From Azophilus sp965220835 (lineage in GTDB: Bacteria > Pseudomonadota > Gammaproteobacteria > Pseudomonadales > Azotimanducaceae): a stretch of 64,000 bases of DNA. Of this stretch, positions 1-7,141 are shown in pieces. A program made the translations under genes and the position numbers. Within the stretch, counting starts at the first letter, position 1. Each line of letters starts with the position of its first letter. Below the pieces are notes generated by a model. That model searched no databases and was not told where the DNA came from. It was given only the letters and a program-made list of their open reading frames with translations. Location: positions 2,604,001 to 2,668,000 of the forward strand of contig OZ244842.1 of NCBI GenBank assembly GCA_965220835.1. Reading direction: 5' to 3'.

Positions 1-1
1 T

Positions 2-619
2 CAGTCACTTGAGTCGTGCACATTTGATGAACCAATATGCATCCCCACGCCCGAGGCACGAGAGCTCGCCACTCGAACCCAACAGATTCTTGCGCACGAG
101 GTAGGCGCAGCACGCACAGTAGATCCATTGGGAGGTAGTTACTACGTTGAGGCGCTTACCGATGAAATTGAGAATCGAGCCATGAACTTGCTCAGCCAAC
201 TCGAAGAGGTGGGCATTGTCAATGCCGTCAGTGATGGCCGCATTGAATCGGCTATGGACGAAAACAATTTGGTCAAAGAGCGTGAAATCAACAACCGCGA
301 GCGAATCGTTGTCGGGCTTAACGAATTCATATCTAAGGATGAGCCTCAACCAAGGCGCTTCTCATTTTCTAGGGAACGCGTGAAACGGCACGTCGAAAAG
401 TTCGTCCAAATGAAGAAGGACCGAAACAATGCCGAACTCGAATCAAGGCTAAGGCACCTCTATCAGGCCGCCGCGGGCAACACCAACTTTCACCAAGCAA
501 TGATCGACGCGTTCGTGGCAGATGGCACCATTGGCGAAGTCTGGGGTACCGTACGACTCGCAAACGGCCTCTCGTATGACCCATTCAATGTCATCAATCA
601 CCCATTTTCCTTCGAGTGA
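2..619 (+). CDS. B12-dependent acyl-CoA mutase large subunit, C-terminal part (5' cut by window edge)
   Basis: This is the end of the catalytic (TIM-barrel) subunit of a methylmalonyl-CoA mutase-type enzyme, which moves a CoA-thioester carbonyl between carbons of an acyl-CoA using adenosylcobalamin. The reading frame is open from the window edge. It contains the family signatures RTQQIL and VDPLGGSYYVE, followed by the helical region that ends the large subunit. The protein stops without a B12-binding domain, which is encoded separately just downstream, so this is the split two-subunit form also used by isobutyryl-CoA and 2-hydroxyisobutyryl-CoA mutases. The substrate cannot be decided because the active-site residues lie outside the window. 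The stop codon overlaps the GTG start of the next gene by 4 bp. Base composition is noticeably more A/T-rich than most of the window. Confidence 0.9.
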   Translation, partial: QSLESCTFDEPICIPTPEARELATRTQQILAHEVGAARTVDPLGGSYYVEALTDEIENRAMNLLSQLEEVGIVNAVSDGRIESAMDENNLVKEREINNRERIVVGLNEFISKDEPQPRRFSFSRERVKRHVEKFVQMKKDRNNAELESRLRHLYQAAAGNTNFHQAMIDAFVADGTIGEVWGTVRLANGLSYDPFNVINHPFSFE

Positions 620-1032
620 GCACCATGTCTGAGCAACGAAAAATTCGCTGCTTGTTAGGCATGCTCGGTACTGACGTCCACAGCAAGGGAATCCGTACTC
701 TCGCTCAATTGCTCCGAGATGCGGGGATAGAAGTGATTTACATTGGGGAACACAACACGGTTCCTGGCATGGTTAGGTCAATAGTTGTTGAGGACGTGGA
801 CGTTGTGGGTCTGAGCTTTTTGTCTTCAAACTACTTGGACTACACCGAACAACTAATGGCTGAAATGCAAAACCAAGGGGTCGATGATACGCCCATCATG
901 TTGGGCGGCATTATCCATGGTGAAGATCATGAGCAGCTACGAGGAATGGGAGTCGGCGGGATTTTCGGGCCGGGTTCTTCACTCGATGAAGTGCTGGATT
1001 TTATTCAGTCAGTGAGGGGCAAGGCTCGCTAG
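616..1032 (+). CDS. Acyl-CoA mutase small subunit, cobalamin-binding domain
   Basis: A 138-residue stand-alone B12-binding protein, the usual length for the small subunit of split acyl-CoA mutases. The B12 signature DxHxxG is visible near residue 16 (TDVHSKG), with the later SFLSS and GG stretches that line the nucleotide tail of cobalamin. It should pair with the large subunit encoded immediately upstream to make the active mutase. GTG at 616 overlaps the upstream stop; an ATG at 625 is the alternative start. The MeaB GTPase follows after a 10-bp gap, so all three genes form one operon. Methylmalonyl-, isobutyryl- and 2-hydroxyisobutyryl-CoA mutases remain possible. Confidence 0.92.
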   Translation: MSTMSEQRKIRCLLGMLGTDVHSKGIRTLAQLLRDAGIEVIYIGEHNTVPGMVRSIVVEDVDVVGLSFLSSNYLDYTEQLMAEMQNQGVDDTPIMLGGIIHGEDHEQLRGMGVGGIFGPGSSLDEVLDFIQSVRGKAR

Positions 1033-1042
1033 CCATCAAGTC

Positions 1043-1996
1043 GTGACGGTTTTCAATCTTCAGCCTGACGAAATTGTGCACCAAATTCGGCAAGGGTCCA
1101 TAAGAGTAGCTGCAAAGCTGATTACCGCAGTCGAAAATCAACTCCCTGAGTCTCGAGAGGTTCTGAAAAGACTCTATCTACTCGGTCAAGCATCGCACTT
1201 CGTTGGGATTACAGGCCCTCCCGGCTCCGGAAAAAGCACGATCGTGGATGGTCTCATTCACAAGTATCGCGCTTCCGGCAAGACAGTGGCCGTACTGGCT
1301 GTGGATCCTTCGAGTCCATACAGCGGCGGCTCAATTCTTGGGGACCGGGTCCGAATGAGTGCACATGACGCTGACGACGGGGTTTTTATCCGCAGCATGG
1401 CAAGCCGAGGAAGCCTCGGTGGAGTGGCTCGAGCCACTGCCGAAGCGCTTCTTGTCCTTGGCGCGATGAGCTGGGATGTGGTGTTGCTGGAGACAGTTGG
1501 TGTCGGCCAGAACGAGATCGACGTGGTCCGTCACGCATCTACCGTGGTTTTGACAATAACTCCCGAGTCAGGCGATATCATTCAGACCAGTAAAGCGGGA
1601 ATAATGGAAGTCGCAGACATTTACGTCGTCAACAAGTCGGACCTTCCCAATGCGTCCCAGATGTCTAGAGCACTTCGCGAATCCGTTCACGCTGACGCAG
1701 CTGAGCCTCCGAACGCAGTACTTGAGACCAACGCAACGACAACTGAGGGTCTGCAGGACCTCGCGGACGCAATTGGTGCACACGCTAACTTTCTCAAATC
1801 TCACCCTGATGCCGCCAAGGCTCGTGCACGAGAAAAACTGAAACACTGGCTCTTAGACCTGCACAGGGAGGCTAAGTCAAGAGAACGACATCAAATTGCC
1901 ACGAGCAACGAGTTTTCTCGCCAACTAGATCTCCTGTTGACGCACAAGACAGACCCTTACTCTAGTATCGATTTCATACTAAAGAACACTGACTAA
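1043..1996 (+). CDS. meaB: MeaB/ArgK-type GTPase, acyl-CoA mutase chaperone
   Basis: G3E-family P-loop GTPase of 317 residues. It protects and reloads the adenosylcobalamin-dependent mutase, gating cofactor delivery with GTP hydrolysis. The Walker A motif GPPGSGKST is near residue 60, AVDPSSP and the ETVGVGQ switch segment follow, and NKSD provides guanine specificity. The GTG start at 1043 gives the normal family length; no ATG lies close by. It is the last gene of the mutase operon, as in many bacteria where MeaB is next to its mutase. Like its two neighbours it is relatively A/T-rich, which may mark the whole operon as acquired. Confidence 0.92.
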   Translation: MTVFNLQPDEIVHQIRQGSIRVAAKLITAVENQLPESREVLKRLYLLGQASHFVGITGPPGSGKSTIVDGLIHKYRASGKTVAVLAVDPSSPYSGGSILGDRVRMSAHDADDGVFIRSMASRGSLGGVARATAEALLVLGAMSWDVVLLETVGVGQNEIDVVRHASTVVLTITPESGDIIQTSKAGIMEVADIYVVNKSDLPNASQMSRALRESVHADAAEPPNAVLETNATTTEGLQDLADAIGAHANFLKSHPDAAKARAREKLKHWLLDLHREAKSRERHQIATSNEFSRQLDLLLTHKTDPYSSIDFILKNTD

Positions 1997-2356
1997 GAGG
2001 CAGCGGGAATACGCATCTCACCCAACTCTGGGGGACCTTGGCACCTTCCTCGTGGTGATCGATTGCGAAGTTGCCACAGACTTCCCCATTTCGCTGCGGT
2101 TAGCCACTAGACTGCTTTCCAAGATTTCCACGACCAGTCCACGGAGCGCGGGGTCCTCATTCCGAGCCACGCAGCCGACTTTGCGCACCAACTCGCTGGG
2201 TAGCCCTATGGCCGTTTTCATGTGGGCAAGCCAAGTCGGGAGCGCCTTTATGTCACAAATCTCACGTTGGCACGAGGCAGGGTTTTCTCCTATGCTCAAT
2301 CCTAGGAGGAAAGCCTTTGGTCAGTGTCACCAAATCAACCAACAAAGAGAGGGAAC
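1997..2356. other. Intergenic stretch with no convincing gene
   Basis: About 360 bp between the mutase operon and the next gene. Open frames exist on both strands (2052-2360 plus, 2018-2299 minus). The minus-strand one, starting at ATG 2299, has a plausible amino-acid mix but no family I recognise and no clear ribosome-binding site. It could be a gene remnant left at the boundary between the A/T-rich and G/C-rich parts of the window. A purine-rich Shine-Dalgarno sequence at 2346-2354 belongs to the following gene. Confidence 0.4.
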
Positions 2357-2716
2357 ATGAGTGAAGAGAGCCGAAAAAAGGGCATGGAGATGATCGGCAA
2401 GCTGTTTGGAGCGCCTGCCTCGAACGGCGTTGCGCAGCCGCAGCCATTGGAGCGCTACACCGTTGAACACCTGTTTGGGGACGTGTGGCAGCAAGACGAT
2501 CTCACCCTACAGGAACGCTCGCTGGCCACTTGCACCATGCTCTTTGCGCTGAATCGCCCCGAGGAAATGCGCATTCACTTCACCGGCGCGAAAAACGTTG
2601 GTGTCGATCGAACCAAGCTGCTCGGGGTGATCGCGCACGGTGCGCACTACGCGGGCTGGCCAAACTCTATGGCCGCACTTCGCGTTCTCAACGAAGTCTG
2701 GCCTGAAGGAGAATGA
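2357..2716 (+). CDS. Carboxymuconolactone decarboxylase-family (AhpD-like) protein
   Basis: A 119-residue small helical protein of the CMD/AhpD fold. The family core is visible: DDLTLQERSLATCTMLFAL, then an HFTGAKNVGV segment and AHGAHYAGWP near the C-terminus. True peroxidase AhpD proteins carry a CxxC pair; here there is a single Cys in that helix, so it resembles the gamma-carboxymuconolactone decarboxylase branch, which often sits in aromatic or polyketide-like catabolic clusters. ATG 2357 is preceded by a strong GAGAGGGA ribosome-binding site. The next gene encodes an oxidoreductase chimera 44 bp downstream. The real substrate is unknown. Confidence 0.8.
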   Translation: MSEESRKKGMEMIGKLFGAPASNGVAQPQPLERYTVEHLFGDVWQQDDLTLQERSLATCTMLFALNRPEEMRIHFTGAKNVGVDRTKLLGVIAHGAHYAGWPNSMAALRVLNEVWPEGE

Positions 2717-2760
2717 TGGGGTGAATTCCCTTGGAGAAGGGTGATGTTTGACGAAAAAAA

Positions 2761-4014
2761 GTGGACGCCGTGTACCTCGTGCCCACCAAGGAAGGGGGCG
2801 TCCATGAGTATCGGAAAACGAAAAAACCTAATGCTGAGGGCGGCCAGGTTCTCGTGCGGGTGCATGCCGCTGGCACCAACCGCGGTGAGATACTGATGGT
2901 CAAGGCATATACGTCGGACAATCCCCGGTTCAAGCCCGTGCCTTCCGGCGAGGACATCTATCCCGGGTTCCACAAATTGCTCGATGAGCGAAAGATGCCG
3001 AAGGTCGCTTTTGGCTTCAATTGCGCGTTGATGACCCCGCACGGTTGGGGGCGGAATTTGCCTGTGCCGATTCAGCGTTCGCTCTTCTGCACAAGAGACA
3101 TGCTGGAAGCGACCATCCGTGATCTCTTTATGGCAGAACCGAAGATAGAGCTGATCGAAGAAGCCACGGTGAACAACCTGCTCGTGGATGATTCAAGGCC
3201 GTGCAAGGCCGTGACGGGCGTTACCTACAAGATGCGTGGGAATTCGGAACTCAAAGCGCTGGCAGCCGATCTGGTCATCGATGCCTCAGGTGCCAGCTCC
3301 AAGGCCACCCAATGGTTCAAGAGACTAGGAATCAACCCACCCGATGAGCACGAGCTCGATCCCCTGCTGACTTATGGCGGGCAACTATACAAAATGAAGG
3401 AAGGCGTCCGATTTCCCAAGGACTGGTGGTGGACCCACGGCGCCTTCATTCAGCGTGTGCCTCCCGCAGACAATGTGGCGGCGCACTTGATTCGCCAGGA
3501 GGGCGACCTTTGGCTTCTAACCTTGGTTGCCGGTGACGGCAACGAAATTCCCAAAGACCCAGACGAGGTTGCCGAATTCCTGGGGCGCATGCGCTCGCCT
3601 CTGATCCACGACATGCTGCCTTACTTTGAGGCACAAGATAGACTCACCACTTATCGTCTGCCGAAAAACCGCTGGAAATACTATGAGCGATGGAACGAAG
3701 CTCCTTCCGCATTCATCGCCATGTCGGCCGCGACCTGTGTGTTCAACCCCAACATGGGTCAGGGCATGTCTGTTGCCGCCGGAGATGCAGGGATCTTGAA
3801 AACGTGCCTGCAAGCGGTCTCTTCCCTTGAGGAGCTGCCAGCGCTTTACTTTAGGCGCCAGGCGAAGTTCCAACGCAACGCCTACCAGTTAGCCTGCCGC
3901 AACGACCTCAAGTTTGTTACGGTTGTAGGTCCGCGGCCGCTCCGCACGCGTTTGTTCAACTGGTACGGCGTCGCTTTCCGACTTACGCGCCGAACCTTGG
4001 GACTGGCGCGTTAG
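2761..4014 (+). CDS. Chimeric oxidoreductase: MDR N-terminus fused in frame to FAD monooxygenase lacking its Rossmann start
   Basis: Residues 1 to about 62 look like the start of a zinc/quinone-oxidoreductase MDR protein (VLVRVHAAGTNRGEI, ending in FKPVPSG). From about residue 64 onward the protein is a flavin-dependent hydroxylase of the PHBH/geranylgeranyl-reductase group: YPGFHKLL, the DLVIDASGASS segment, and the second FAD-binding motif region with NPNMGQGMSVAAGDAG near residue 350. The GxGxxG dinucleotide fold that must open such enzymes is absent, and so is the rest of the MDR protein. The simplest reading is a deletion that joined two genes in frame near 2946, giving a protein unlikely to bind FAD normally. 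A run of seven A precedes the GTG start at 2761; one more A would put ATG 2744 in frame. A chimeric assembly must also be considered. Confidence 0.7.
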   Translation: MDAVYLVPTKEGGVHEYRKTKKPNAEGGQVLVRVHAAGTNRGEILMVKAYTSDNPRFKPVPSGEDIYPGFHKLLDERKMPKVAFGFNCALMTPHGWGRNLPVPIQRSLFCTRDMLEATIRDLFMAEPKIELIEEATVNNLLVDDSRPCKAVTGVTYKMRGNSELKALAADLVIDASGASSKATQWFKRLGINPPDEHELDPLLTYGGQLYKMKEGVRFPKDWWWTHGAFIQRVPPADNVAAHLIRQEGDLWLLTLVAGDGNEIPKDPDEVAEFLGRMRSPLIHDMLPYFEAQDRLTTYRLPKNRWKYYERWNEAPSAFIAMSAATCVFNPNMGQGMSVAAGDAGILKTCLQAVSSLEELPALYFRRQAKFQRNAYQLACRNDLKFVTVVGPRPLRTRLFNWYGVAFRLTRRTLGLAR

Positions 4015-4032
4015 ACCCTGACGGAACCCGAT

Positions 4033-5310
4033 TTGGAACAGCCTTCACAAAACGACTCTCACCGCTGGCCGACGCGTTACGGCGTCGTTGCCTTAGCGGC
4101 AGCTGCCGTCTTTATCTGCTACATGGACCGGGTGATCATCTCGATCGCCATAATTCCCATGTCGGCAGATTACGGATGGACGCCCGAAGAGCAGGGCCGC
4201 GTGCTTTCAGCATTCTTTGTGGGCTATTTGCTGACGCAGATCGCTGGCGGTTGGTTGGCCGAGCGCTATGGCGGAAAGGTTGTTTTGGGCGGTGGCGTTG
4301 TCTTCTGGTCACTCTTCACCATGCTCACGCCGGTGGCAGCAGCAGGTGGGCTCACCGCACTTCTGATTGCGAGAGTGCTCATGGGTGTTGGTGAGGGCAT
4401 CACCTTCCCTTCAATCTACGCCATGTTCGGCAGGTGGATCCCGGAAAGCGAACGATCGAGATCAGTTGGCATCCTGTTCTCCACCATCCCACTCGGAAGC
4501 GTTTTTGCACTGCTGGCAACGCCTTGGATCGTGACCCATTACGGATGGGAGATGGGCTTCTATGCCTTCGGTGCCGTAGGGTTGGTCTGGTGGCTCTTTT
4601 GGCAGAAACATGCAACGCCAAGCCCTGAGCAACATCCGCGCATTTCATCAGCGGAACTGGCACTCATACAAAGTGACGGCGAAAAGGCCGATGCGTTGCC
4701 GCCGCCGATGGCCGCACTGCTCCGCACGCCTGCTGTGTGGGCAATTGTTGTGTGTCACTTCTGTGCGAACTGGGGTGGTTACGTGCTCCTTGCTTGGATG
4801 CCCACCTACATCAATCAAGGGCTTGGCGTTGACTTCGCCGCGGTCGGCATATTCACCATGATCCCCGCACTGTTTTCGTTTTTGGCCCTGAACGCCGGTG
4901 GTTGGCTGGCTGACTACTTCCTCCGCCGGGGCTTTGAAAAGACGCGGGTGCGCAAAGCCATGCAGACGGTTGGGTTTGGCGGTTCCGCAGCGGTGCTTGC
5001 CGTGGTCGGCTATGTGGAAAGCACGGCGATGGCCATAGCGCTGATGTCACTTGGCAATGTCTTTGGTGGCGCGATGGCCGGTGGCTTTGGCGTCAACCAC
5101 CTCGACATCGCGCCGCGGGGCGCAGGCGTCATCATGGGGTTGTCCAACACGGCCGGAACGCTCCCCGGCATCATCGGCGTGTATGTCAGCGGCATGATTC
5201 TGCAGGCCACCGGTTCCTGGACTTTGGTTTTTCAAACCGCAGGAGGCGTGCTAGCCATCGGTCTGGTGGTTTACGTCGTTTTCGCCAAGGCTGAGAAGCT
5301 GTTTGATTGA
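4033..5310 (+). CDS. MFS transporter, anion:cation symporter (ACS)-like
   Basis: A 425-residue inner-membrane protein with about twelve hydrophobic segments and the MFS cytoplasmic loop motif GGWLAERYGGK between helices 2 and 3. YMDRVIISIAI in helix 1 and RVLMGVGEGITFPS in helix 4 are typical of the ACS group, which imports organic anions such as hexuronates, tartrate or phthalate-like acids. The start is TTG 4033, 18 bp after the FAD-protein stop; the match to family length supports it but the ribosome site is weak. Position after CMD-like and oxidoreductase genes suggests uptake of an organic acid for catabolism, but the substrate is not readable from sequence. Confidence 0.88.
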   Translation: MEQPSQNDSHRWPTRYGVVALAAAAVFICYMDRVIISIAIIPMSADYGWTPEEQGRVLSAFFVGYLLTQIAGGWLAERYGGKVVLGGGVVFWSLFTMLTPVAAAGGLTALLIARVLMGVGEGITFPSIYAMFGRWIPESERSRSVGILFSTIPLGSVFALLATPWIVTHYGWEMGFYAFGAVGLVWWLFWQKHATPSPEQHPRISSAELALIQSDGEKADALPPPMAALLRTPAVWAIVVCHFCANWGGYVLLAWMPTYINQGLGVDFAAVGIFTMIPALFSFLALNAGGWLADYFLRRGFEKTRVRKAMQTVGFGGSAAVLAVVGYVESTAMAIALMSLGNVFGGAMAGGFGVNHLDIAPRGAGVIMGLSNTAGTLPGIIGVYVSGMILQATGSWTLVFQTAGGVLAIGLVVYVVFAKAEKLFD

Positions 5311-5485
5311 CGTTGCGAAGTTTCAAAGCTACGAATCACGAGCTGACGTGACAGGCTTGTGATGCGCAAACGGTCAGGAACTTAGATCCAAGCAGCAGGG
5401 GCATTGCGTCACTTATTGGCTACACTCGTGCAATATCCGGCTGATTTGAACAGGGACAATGCTCGAGACCTCGGGTTTGACGCGG

Positions 5486-5800
5486 CTACAGCGAGGCGAG
5501 GCGATCAATCGTGTCCGGATACTTCTGCGCCAAAAGAATGAGGGCCGCGGCGGACTCCGGAGGGCTGGACCGCCCCTGCTCCCAGCGCTCCACGGTGCGC
5601 ACGGGAACACGGATCATGTGCGCGAAGACTGCCCTAGAGACATCAAGGCGGCTCCGAATGCCGCGGATGGCTTCCGGCGTGAGTTCGGGTAGGGGCCGCG
5701 GTTGGACGCGAACCGTCCTGAGGGTGCGCTTGCCGACGCGATGTTCGCGGGCTTCGCGCAGCCCGTCGAGAACCTCGGCAGCGACATTGCGTTCAGTCAT
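5486..5800 (-). CDS. XRE-family antitoxin (NadS/HigA type)
   Basis: A 104-residue helix-turn-helix protein. The HTH occupies about residues 45-85 (TPEAIRGIRSRLDVSRAVFAHMI, then VRTVERWEQGRSSP), the arrangement of NadS/HigA antitoxins whose partner toxin gene comes first. Its ATG overlaps the last 8 bp of the toxin gene (5793-5800), giving coupled translation. Antitoxins of this type bind the toxin and repress their own promoter. No downstream partner gene is present on the same strand. Confidence 0.85.
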   Translation of the reverse strand: MTERNVAAEVLDGLREAREHRVGKRTLRTVRVQPRPLPELTPEAIRGIRSRLDVSRAVFAHMIRVPVRTVERWEQGRSSPPESAAALILLAQKYPDTIDRLASL

Positions 5801-6110
5801 TTTCGATTTCCTCCACGGCCCTGCGCCATGCGGTGGGCTCGGCGGCGGTCAAGTCGTCCTTCGTGCCCTTGGCGTAAACCGTGAGCAGATAGATGTGGTC
5901 CTCCTGCGTCAACCAGTAGTAGATGATGCGGCTGCCGCCGCGCTTTCCACGTCCGGGCATGGCCCAGCGAATCTTGCGCACGCCGCCGGTTTCTCGGATC
6001 ACGTCGCCAGCATCGGGGTGTGCGCTCAAGAACGCCTGCAGCGCGGCGTAACCATCATCGTCCAGATGTCGGGGAAGCAGCTTCGTGAATGTCGATGTCT
6101 CAATGAACAA
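5793..6110 (-). CDS. RelE/HigB-family toxin (mRNA interferase type)
   Basis: A 105-residue protein from TTG 6110 with the RelE/HigB core: GGVRKIRWAMPGRGKRGGSR followed by IIYYWLTQEDHIYLLTVYAKG. Family members cut mRNA on or off the ribosome and are held inactive by the adjacent antitoxin. The TTG start was chosen because upstream codons lack family similarity and the resulting length is typical; a TATAGT box lies just upstream on the same strand, so the 5' leader would be very short. The toxin-first order with overlapping antitoxin matches HigBA/NadS pairs. The pair lies beside the tRNA operon, a common landing zone for such modules. Confidence 0.82.
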   Translation of the reverse strand: MFIETSTFTKLLPRHLDDDGYAALQAFLSAHPDAGDVIRETGGVRKIRWAMPGRGKRGGSRIIYYWLTQEDHIYLLTVYAKGTKDDLTAAEPTAWRRAVEEIEND

Positions 6111-6191
6111 CGCAATGCAACTATACGCTAGCCGCGTTGCAACAGGAAGGCTGGACGGGAGAGCTGCGGCAACAGGAGAACAGCGGCTCTG

Positions 6192-6222
6192 TTGACTGCG
6201 GAACGTGAGTTCATGGCATAAT
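6192..6222 (+). promoter_or_regulatory. Candidate sigma-70 promoter of the tRNA operon
   Basis: TTGACT at 6192-6197 and CATAAT at 6217-6222 are separated by 19 bp, slightly longer than ideal, followed by a G/C-rich start region as seen in stable-RNA promoters. It is oriented toward the tRNA cluster some 300 bp downstream. Confidence 0.4.
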
Positions 6223-6460
6223 TGCGGCCATGACCTCGACAGTCCACATTTTGGCAACCTTGATTTCTACCCCAACCGGCTTGGGCGGCGTTGCCGCTCG
6301 CCCAAAAGGCCAGCCTCAGCCCGCTGAGATGGAGAACCCGCAGAACCTGCGGTAAGCCTTCCCGCGCGTTCGGAAGGCATCGGCCTTCCGGAACCTCCCC
6401 CAAAGAATCCAAGCATCGTTCCGGCAGGCCCAACGGCCCAGCGCCCTTGCGCCTGTGGCC

Positions 6461-6475
6461 TGCTCTTTGACAACT
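6461..6475 (+). promoter_or_regulatory. boxA-like antitermination sequence in the tRNA leader
   Basis: TGCTCTTTGACAACT closely matches the rrn boxA element (E. coli rrn: TGCTCTTTAACA), which loads NusB/NusE to prevent premature termination of stable RNA. The stretch 6230-6460 before it holds inverted repeats: CCGCAG/CTGCGG near 6350 and GGAAGGC/GCCTTCC near 6382. No protein-coding gene is supported between the toxin gene and the tRNAs. Confidence 0.5.
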
Positions 6476-6528
6476 AGAGTGGTCTTGGCGATGCACCCCG
6501 CATGGGCGGGCTGGCCTCGTCTTGAATT

Positions 6529-6603
6529 TGGCCTGTAGCTCAATGGCAGAGCGTTCGACTGTTAATCGGGCGGTTGCTGGTTCGAGTCCAGCCAGGCCAG
6601 CCA
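6529..6603 (+). tRNA. tRNA-Asn(GTT)
   Basis: A complete cloverleaf: acceptor TGGCCTG pairs with CAGGCCA, the anticodon arm TTCGA/TCGGG encloses loop CTGTTAA (anticodon GTT), the T arm is GCTGG-TTCGAGT-CCAGC, and G plus an encoded CCA end it. It is the first gene of the tRNA cluster. Confidence 0.95.
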
Positions 6604-6610
6604 ATTGCCT

Positions 6611-6684
6611 CTGGCTGTAGCTCGGCTTGGAAGGGCGCGCGGTTGGGGACCGCGTGGCCGCAGGTTCAAATCCTGCCAGCCAGA
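6611..6684 (+). tRNA. tRNA-Pro(GGG)
   Basis: Acceptor CTGGCTG pairs with CAGCCAG; anticodon stem CGCGG/CCGCG holds loop TTGGGGA (anticodon GGG); T arm GCAGG-TTCAAAT-CCTGC. The bases after the discriminator A are CTA rather than CCA, so the 3' CCA must be added by the nucleotidyltransferase, unlike its neighbours. Confidence 0.92.
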
Positions 6685-6694
6685 CTAATTCCAC

Positions 6695-6812
6695 GATCCG
6701 GTGGACAAACGGCTAAGTCACCACGCTTCATGAGGGGGTATCCCCTCGCGCTCCCCAGCTGAGGGCTCTTTCAACGTGGGGAATGCGGCTTCGAATCCCG
6801 TCCGGATCACCA
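6695..6812 (+). pseudogene. tRNA-Glu(TTC) interrupted by 42 nt in the anticodon loop
   Basis: Removing 6729-6770 leaves a 76-nt tRNA: acceptor GATCCGG/CCGGATC, anticodon stem CCACG/CGTGG, loop CTTTCAA (anticodon TTC, Glu), encoded CCA. The insert is flanked by CTT direct repeats, so its exact edges are uncertain by 3 nt. It contains the hairpin GAGGGG-GTAT-CCCCTC, and its minus strand reads CTCAGCTGGGGAGCGC, like a tRNA D-arm. The T stem also has a C-C mismatch (GCGGC/CCCGT) where G-C is nearly universal. Insertion plus mismatch suggest a pseudogene created by tRNA rearrangement; a tiny intron is the alternative. Confidence 0.7.
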
Positions 6813-6816
6813 CACT

Positions 6817-6890
6817 TCCCCGCTCGTTCAATGGAAGGACACCCGGCTTTGACCCGGGAGATCGCGGTTCGAGTCCGTGGCGGGGAGCCA
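6817..6890 (+). tRNA. tRNA-Gln(TTG)
   Basis: Acceptor TCCCCGC/GCGGGGA, anticodon stem CCCGG/CCGGG with loop CTTTGAC (anticodon TTG), T arm CGCGG-TTCGAGT-CCGTG with one G-T pair, discriminator G and encoded CCA. It starts 4 nt after the interrupted tRNA-Glu. Confidence 0.93.
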
Positions 6891-6894
6891 GCTT

Positions 6895-6918
6895 GGCTGG
6901 GTAGCTCAGCGGGTCAGA
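6895..6918 (+). pseudogene. tRNA 5' fragment
   Basis: GGCTGGGTAGCTCAGC has the acceptor-strand and D-arm layout of a tRNA 5' end and begins 4 nt after tRNA-Gln, where a fifth tRNA of the cluster would be expected. No matching D-stem partner, anticodon arm or acceptor 3' strand follows, so only the 5' stub remains. Confidence 0.5.
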
Positions 6919-7141
6919 TGGATGGCCGGTCGTTTCCACGCGCTTGAATGTCCACCGAGAGCGGTCCTGCGTCATTGGCTAGGATGACCTGTACTTCGTC
7001 CTTCTCTACGATCTGTGTTTTGATGTTCAATGCTAGGGGGTGTCATGGGCATTGGTGAATCCGTGGAGGTTGAAACGTATACCAGCCTACCCCGTGCACA
7101 CCAGACCAGCATGAAAGTGACTTTAGCAACAACCGAGGGGA
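6919..7141. other. Intergenic stretch after the tRNA cluster
   Basis: No confident gene. On the minus strand a 38-codon frame from TTG 7030 to stop 6914 encodes an ordinary-looking peptide (NIKTQIVEKDEVQVILAND) and ends inside the tRNA stub; it could be the tail of a lost gene. The GAGGGG at 7135-7140 is the ribosome site of the next plus-strand gene. Confidence 0.35.

Noticed and set aside
6461..6475. Start of an rRNA operon
   Set aside because: Only boxA matches; no 16S, 23S or 5S sequence follows.
6729..6770. Group I or group II intron in tRNA-Glu
   Set aside because: 42 nt is far too short for a self-splicing intron core and no conserved core elements are visible.
6128..6975. Long minus-strand frames across the tRNA cluster
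   Set aside because: They read through tRNA genes on the opposite strand and give the familiar false peptides seen over tRNA arms.
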